Positions 59,562 to 64,000 of a stretch of DNA of 64,000 bases are shown piece after piece. How positions within the stretch are numbered: position 1 is the first letter of the stretch; every line of letters begins with the position of its first letter. Under the pieces are notes generated by a model, which saw nothing but the letters and a program-made list of their open reading frames with translations, made no database searches and was not told the origin of the DNA. A program made the translations under genes and the position numbers. The DNA is taken from the NCBI RefSeq assembly GCF_000160695.1, contig NZ_GG694007.1, positions 61,842 through 125,841 on the forward strand, written 5' to 3'. Source of the stretch: Centipeda flueggei ATCC 43531. GTDB taxonomy: Bacteria; Bacillota; Negativicutes; Selenomonadales; Selenomonadaceae.

Positions 59562-61325
59562 TTGTATCTGGAAAAAATCACGTCGCCTGCCGACATCAAG
59601 GGATATACGGCAGAGCAGCGCAGGGCGCTCGCACAGGAGATGCGCGAGGCGCTCCTAAAGCGCGCGAGCATTCACGGCGGCCACTTTGGCCCCGACTTCG
59701 GCGCGGTCGAGGCGATCATCGCCCTGCATACGGTGTTTGACTCACCGACGGACAAGATCGTCTACGATGTGTCGCATCAGTCCTACCCGCACAAGATGCT
59801 GACGGGGCGCGTCGAGGCGTATCTCGTGGAAAAGGAGTACGACGAGGTCTCGGGCTATACCAATCCCGAGGAGAGTCCGCACGACTTTTTCAACGTCGGG
59901 CACACATCCACCTCGATCAGCCTCGCGACGGGTCTTGCCAAGGCGCGCGACCTCGCGGGACGCAGGGAGAACATCATCGCCTTCATCGGCGACGGCTCGA
60001 TGTCGGGCGGCGAGGCACTCGAGGGGCTGAACGTCGCGGGCGAGATGCAGACGAACTTCATCATCGTCTTCAACGACAACGACCAGTCCATTGCCGAAAA
60101 CCACGGCGGCATGTATAAGGAGTTCCGCCGCCTGCGCGAAACGAACGGAAGGGCGGAGAACAACCTCTTCCGCGCGATGGGCCTCGACTACCGCTACGTC
60201 GCCGACGGCAACGACTGCGAGGCACTGATTGATGCGTTCCGCGAGGTAAAGGACAGCCAAACGCCCGTCGTCGTCCACATCCATACGCAGAAGGGCAAGG
60301 GCTACAAGTTCGCCGAGGAGGATCGCGAGACGTGGCACTACCGTATGCCTTTTGACATTGAAACGGGCGCGCTGAAGAACCCGTACACCGATCCCTTCCT
60401 TGCAGCGACGGTGGACTTCGTCAAGGCAGAGGCACAGAGGAATCCGAACTTCGTCTTCCTCGCGGCGGGTACGATGGGCGGCATCGGGCTCACGCCCGCC
60501 GACCGCGCGGCGCTCGGCACGCAGTACGTCGATGCGGGCATTGCCGAGGAGCAGGCCGTCGCGATGGCGTCGGGGCTCGCACGCGGCGGCGCACGCCCCA
60601 TCTTCGGTACGTACAGCACGTTCTTCCAGCGCGTCTACGATCAGATGTCGCAGGATGTCGCTGTCAACAACAGCCCTGCCGTCTTCCTCTCGACCTACGC
60701 GTCGCTCTATGGGATGAACGATGTGACGCATCTCGGGTTCTTCGACATCCCGCTCTTTGCGAACATCCCGAACCTCGTCTTTCTCGCGCCTGCGGGACTC
60801 GAGGAGTACCTGGCGGTACTGCGTTGGGCGGTGACGCAGACGGCACATCCCGTCATGATCCGCGTGCCCGTCATGGGCTATGAGACGTCCCCCTACCCCG
60901 TGCGCACGGACTACAGCGCGCTCAACCGCTATCAGACCGTCACGGAGGGCGCGGAGGTCGCCATTATCGGAGCAGGCAGCTTCGCACAGATGGCGAGCGA
61001 TGCCGCCGCCGAGCTCGCAAAGGACGGCGTGCACGCGACGGTCATCAACCCGATCTTCCTCTCGGGGCTCGATACAGAGCTGCTCGACGGACTGAAAGCG
61101 AAGCACCGCCTCATCCTCACCCTCGAAGACGGTACGCTCGAGGGCGGCTTCGGGCAGAAGATCGCCGCATACTACGGCATGGATGAGCACATCCGCGTGC
61201 GCTGCTACGGCCTCTCGAAGGAGTTCCACGACCGCTACAATGCCGAGGAACTGGCACGGGAGCATCATCTCACCGCCGAGCAGATCGTGGCGGATACGCT
61301 GCGCACGCTGAAGAAGAAAGAGTAA
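59562..61325 (+). CDS. DXS-like thiamine diphosphate enzyme, copy 1
   Basis: 587 residues from a TTG at 59562, chosen because AAAGGGGG is six bases upstream and copy 2 starts in the same way. Family features: GGHFGPDFGAVEAIIALH (His41), YDVSHQSYPHKMLTGR, IGDGSMSGGEALEGLN (GDG-N thiamine-diphosphate/Mg motif, 143-157) and the glutamate in GIAEEQAVAM (E329). Compared with true 1-deoxy-D-xylulose 5-phosphate synthase it is about 40 residues shorter, the His of IAEQHAV is Gln331, and the DRAG-x-GxDGxTHxGxFD region is STYASLYGMNDVTHLGFFD, so the phosphate-binding arginine is missing. Another acceptor substrate is likely. An NAD(P)H oxidoreductase gene follows by 11 bases. Confidence 0.75.
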   Translation: MYLEKITSPADIKGYTAEQRRALAQEMREALLKRASIHGGHFGPDFGAVEAIIALHTVFDSPTDKIVYDVSHQSYPHKMLTGRVEAYLVEKEYDEVSGYTNPEESPHDFFNVGHTSTSISLATGLAKARDLAGRRENIIAFIGDGSMSGGEALEGLNVAGEMQTNFIIVFNDNDQSIAENHGGMYKEFRRLRETNGRAENNLFRAMGLDYRYVADGNDCEALIDAFREVKDSQTPVVVHIHTQKGKGYKFAEEDRETWHYRMPFDIETGALKNPYTDPFLAATVDFVKAEAQRNPNFVFLAAGTMGGIGLTPADRAALGTQYVDAGIAEEQAVAMASGLARGGARPIFGTYSTFFQRVYDQMSQDVAVNNSPAVFLSTYASLYGMNDVTHLGFFDIPLFANIPNLVFLAPAGLEEYLAVLRWAVTQTAHPVMIRVPVMGYETSPYPVRTDYSALNRYQTVTEGAEVAIIGAGSFAQMASDAAAELAKDGVHATVINPIFLSGLDTELLDGLKAKHRLILTLEDGTLEGGFGQKIAAYYGMDEHIRVRCYGLSKEFHDRYNAEELAREHHLTAEQIVADTLRTLKKKE

Positions 61326-61336
61326 AGGAGAATCCC

Positions 61337-61885
61337 ATGAAAAATGTTCTGATCGTCTCGGGGCATACCGATTTGCAGGGCGACTCCTGCGTCAATAAAA
61401 TCATCATGAAGGACATGGGCGAGCTGCTGCCCGATGTGGTGCTCGATGACCTCTCCGCGCTCTACCCCGACTACCGCATCGATGTCGCGGCAGAGCAGGC
61501 GAAACTCGTCACGGTGGACGTCATCGTCCTGCAGTTCCCGATTTTCTGGTACAGCATGCCCTCCCTCCTCGCAAAGTGGATGGAGGACGTCTTCGTCCGC
61601 GGCTTCTCACACGGCTCGACAGGCAAGGCACTCGCAGGGAAGAAGCTCATTCTCTCCTTTACGACGGGCGCGCCCGAGACTGCGTACGGTGCAGACTTCC
61701 CCCTGGAGATGCTGACGGGCCGCTTCCGTCAGACGGCAGGGCTGACGGGCATGATCTGCGAGGGCTATGTATATACGGGCGGTGTCTCCTACGCCGACCG
61801 CACGGATCCTGCGCGCGCCGCCGCCATGCAGGAGAAGGCTCACGCACATGCAAAGCGTCTCGCGGAGAAGATTGCAGACGTTTGA
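61337..61885 (+). CDS. Flavodoxin-fold NAD(P)H oxidoreductase
   Basis: 182 residues; ATG behind AAAGGAG. NVLIVSGHTDLQGDSCVN, VIVLQFPIFWYSMPSLLAKWMEDVFVRGF and GKKLILSFTTGAPETAYG are features of the FMN/FAD quinone reductase family (YwrO/KefF type). It reduces quinones or nitro compounds with NAD(P)H in two-electron steps. It is the second gene of a transcript with the DXS-like copy 1. Confidence 0.88.
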   Translation: MKNVLIVSGHTDLQGDSCVNKIIMKDMGELLPDVVLDDLSALYPDYRIDVAAEQAKLVTVDVIVLQFPIFWYSMPSLLAKWMEDVFVRGFSHGSTGKALAGKKLILSFTTGAPETAYGADFPLEMLTGRFRQTAGLTGMICEGYVYTGGVSYADRTDPARAAAMQEKAHAHAKRLAEKIADV

Positions 61886-61908
61886 CCGAACGAAACCGAA
61901 TCAATAGA

Positions 61909-61950
61909 GCCTGCGGTACGAAGAGAAGCATCTTCGCACCGCAGGCTTTT
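61909..61950 (+). terminator. Terminator after the oxidoreductase gene
   Basis: GCCTGCGGT-CGAAGA and TCTTCG-ACCGCAGGC, then TTTTC. Confidence 0.9.
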
Positions 61951-62024
61951 CGTGTACCGCTGTGCATTTCCCAGTTTATTTTTAGAAAATATGCTATAAT
62001 AGTCAGAGGGCTTTTTCATTTGTC

Positions 62025-62192
62025 AAAGAATCACTGATAAGACAAAGACCGCCAGATTGGCGCAGATTCTTCTGTCCGATGGTGGAAGCAAACCAGACGA
62101 CGCATGTCCAAAGCAATGCGAAGGATTTGCTGACGAAAGGCGGGCAAAAAGACGCGCGAAAGGATGCGCGCTGAATGTATCCATGCTTCCTT
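62025..62192 (-). mobile_element. MITE-like repeat, copy C
   Basis: 168 bases, inverted with respect to copy A. Ends AAAGAATCACTGATAA and GTATCCATGCTTCCTT; internal CCGCCAGATTGGCGCAGATT, TTCTGTCCGATGGTGGAA and GGCGGGCAAAAAGA match A and B. TA follows the right end. It lies in the intergenic region before DXS-like copy 2. Confidence 0.75.
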
Positions 62193-62249
62193 ATGATTGG
62201 ACGTGCGGAGCGTTTCCGCATCTCCGGCTCCTTTAGGAGGGCTTTCCCC

Positions 62250-64000
62250 TTGTATCTTGAACAGATCCACAGTCCATCGGACATCAAGGCCTATACGGCA
62301 GAACAGCGACGTGCGCTCGCGGAGGAAATGCGGGCGGCACTCATCGAACGCACGAGCCATATCGGCGGACACATTGGGCCGAATCTCGGCGTCATTGAGG
62401 CGACCATTGCCCTGCATACCGTCTTTGACGCGCCGACGGACAAGATGATCTTCGACGTATCGCATCAGTGCTACCCGCACAAAATGCTGACGGGGCGCGC
62501 CGCCGCCTACATCGATGCGGCGCACTACCGCGACGTATCGGGCTTTACCAGCAGTGAGGAGAGCGTGCACGACATCTTTAACATCGGGCACACCTCGACC
62601 TCGATCAGCCTCGCAACGGGACTTGCCAAGGCACGCGATCTTGCAGGACGCAGGGAGAACGTCATCGCCTTCATCGGCGACGGCTCGCTCTCGGGCGGTG
62701 AGGCGCTTGAGGGGCTGAACGTTGCGGGCGAGATGCAGACGAATCTCATCATCGTCCTCAACGACAACGACTGGTCAATCGCAGAGAACCACGGCGGTAT
62801 GTACGCTATGCTCCGCCGTCTGCGTGAGACGAACGGCATGGCAGAGGACAATCTCTTCCGTGCAATGGGCCTCGCCTACCGCTACGTCGCGGACGGGAAC
62901 GATACCGAGGCGCTGATCGAGGCGTTCCGCGCAGTAAAGGATACACAGCAGCCTGTCGTCGTCCACATCCATACGCAGAAGGGCATGGGGCTCTCCTACG
63001 CTGAGGACGATCCCGAGGGCTGGCACCGCCATGCGCCCTTTCATCGGGAGAGCGGTATGAGCAAGAAGCCGTCTGCTCCCGATCCGTGCCTTGCCGCAAC
63101 GGTCGATTTCGTCATGGCTGAGGCAAAGCGCAATCCGAACTTCGTCTATCTCTCGGCGGGCATCGTCGGCGGCATCAACCTCTCACCCGCCGAGCGTGCG
63201 GAACTCGGTGCGCAGTACGTCGATGTGGGCATCGCCGAGGAGCACGCCGTCGCAATGGCGGCAGGCCTCGCACGCGGCGGGGCGCGTCCCGTCTTCGGCA
63301 CATACAGCACGTTCTATCAGCGTGTCTATGACCAGATGGCGCAGGACGTCTGCATCAACCGCAGCCCTGCCGTCTTTCTCGTGACGGGGGCGTCGCTCTA
63401 TCGCTCGACCGATGTGACGCATCTCGGGTTCTATGACATCTCGATTTTCTCCCATGTTCCGAACCTCATCTTTCTAGCACCGACGAGCACCGAAGAGCAC
63501 CTCGCCGTCCTGCGCTGGGCAATCGAACAGACGGAGCATCCCGTCATGATCCGCACGCCGTTCGGCGGCTATGCGGAGAGTCCCTATCCCGTGCGCACGG
63601 ATTACAGCAGGCTCAACAAGTCCGTTGTCGTCACGGAGGGTGCGGACGTTGCCCTCATCGGCGTCGGAAACTTCGCCGCGCTTGCCACGGCGGCGGCAGA
63701 GGAGCTCGCGCACAGCGGCATCCATGCTACCGTCGTAAACCCACTCTGCCTCTCGGGGCTGGACGAGGTCCTCCTCACGCGTCTCAAGGAAAAGCACCGC
63801 CTCATCGTCACCGTCGAGGACGGCATCCTCGACGGCGGTTTTGGAGAGAAGATCGCGGCGTTCTACGGAGCAGACAGAAACGTCGTGGTGAAGAACTACG
63901 GCCTGCCGAAGGCGTTCTTCAACCGCTATGACCCTGCCGCCCTCGCGCGTGCACATCATCTCACCGCTCCGCAAATCGCGGCGGATGTGCGCGTGATGCT
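62250..64000 (+). CDS. DXS-like thiamine diphosphate enzyme, copy 2 (3' end outside window)
   Basis: 583 codons are present from a TTG at 62250 behind TTAGGAGGG; the frame is open to the window edge. The protein starts MYLEQIHSPSDIKAYTAEQR and is collinear with copy 1 over its whole length: IGGHIGPNLGVIEATIALH, FDVSHQCYPHKMLTGR, IGDGSLSGGEALEGLN, and GIAEEHAVAMAAGLARGG. Here the His of the AEEHAV motif is kept, unlike copy 1. The substrate-loop region is TGASLYRSTDVTHLGFYD, again without the DRAG motif of true DXS. It is missing only a few C-terminal residues. Tandem duplication with divergence is likely. Confidence 0.78.
   Translation, partial: MYLEQIHSPSDIKAYTAEQRRALAEEMRAALIERTSHIGGHIGPNLGVIEATIALHTVFDAPTDKMIFDVSHQCYPHKMLTGRAAAYIDAAHYRDVSGFTSSEESVHDIFNIGHTSTSISLATGLAKARDLAGRRENVIAFIGDGSLSGGEALEGLNVAGEMQTNLIIVLNDNDWSIAENHGGMYAMLRRLRETNGMAEDNLFRAMGLAYRYVADGNDTEALIEAFRAVKDTQQPVVVHIHTQKGMGLSYAEDDPEGWHRHAPFHRESGMSKKPSAPDPCLAATVDFVMAEAKRNPNFVYLSAGIVGGINLSPAERAELGAQYVDVGIAEEHAVAMAAGLARGGARPVFGTYSTFYQRVYDQMAQDVCINRSPAVFLVTGASLYRSTDVTHLGFYDISIFSHVPNLIFLAPTSTEEHLAVLRWAIEQTEHPVMIRTPFGGYAESPYPVRTDYSRLNKSVVVTEGADVALIGVGNFAALATAAAEELAHSGIHATVVNPLCLSGLDEVLLTRLKEKHRLIVTVEDGILDGGFGEKIAAFYGADRNVVVKNYGLPKAFFNRYDPAALARAHHLTAPQIAADVRVM

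Overview
The window looks like chromosomal DNA of a Gram-negative (diderm) Firmicute of the class Negativicutes, most like Selenomonas or Centipeda. This is inferred from gene content; no rRNA gene or other marker is present to prove it. The signs are a GC-rich genome with GGAGG-type ribosome sites and Firmicute gene families, together with a classical outer-membrane autotransporter, menaquinone synthesis by the futalosine route, a 2-oxoacid:ferredoxin oxidoreductase and succinyl-CoA ligase.

Layout. 1-3.7 kb: DUF421/DUF3290 membrane pair and a complete korDABC operon. 3.8-6.2 kb: a RelB/YafQ toxin-antitoxin pair, two copies of a type I (antisense RNA) toxin-antitoxin locus, and between them an atypical L-2-hydroxyacid dehydrogenase gene with a terminator-like hairpin in its leader. 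6.2-9.1 kb: a helicase-HNH plus small-protein pair that sits between two ~112-bp copies of the 3' end of the neighbouring menaquinone-cluster gene, as if inserted there. 9.1-12.1 kb: futalosine-pathway operon (mqnE, mqnC, MTAP-like). 12.2-19.8 kb: MATE transporter, then a cluster of cytosolic SUFU/TPR/zinc-ribbon proteins, one of whose genes is split in frame by a MITE-like repeat. 19.9-23.5 kb: a RelB/YoeB-type pair whose toxin has a nonsense codon, a LUD protein, a second MqnE homologue, a cyclase and a SemiSWEET. 23.6-24.2 kb: a ~550-nt, promoter- and terminator-bounded, highly structured RNA that I cannot assign to a family.

24.3-38.3 kb is mostly housekeeping metabolism: OPT transporter, PPOX flavoprotein, pectate lyase (AT-rich, probably acquired), PRC-barrel protein, PTS HPr and enzyme I, ferredoxin, aldose epimerase, sucCD and class I aldolase. 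38.4-44.9 kb is one 2157-residue modular autotransporter. 45.0-56.3 kb is a defence island: a phage protease relic, a type IC restriction system (hsdM-hsdS-abi-hsdR) with an Abi gene inside it, an MFS pump and a DUF262-HNH nuclease. 56.4-64 kb holds ogt, a TROVE-like/vWA protein preceded by a ~250-nt structured RNA with its own promoter, a thioesterase, and two DXS-like thiamine-diphosphate enzymes, both starting at TTG and separated by a flavodoxin-fold reductase and a third full MITE-like copy.

The most unusual items are the unassigned 550-nt RNA, the Ro/Y-RNA-like arrangement at 56.9-58.7 kb, the duplicated type I toxin-antitoxin locus, the inserted helicase-HNH module, and the MITE family with TA flanks.
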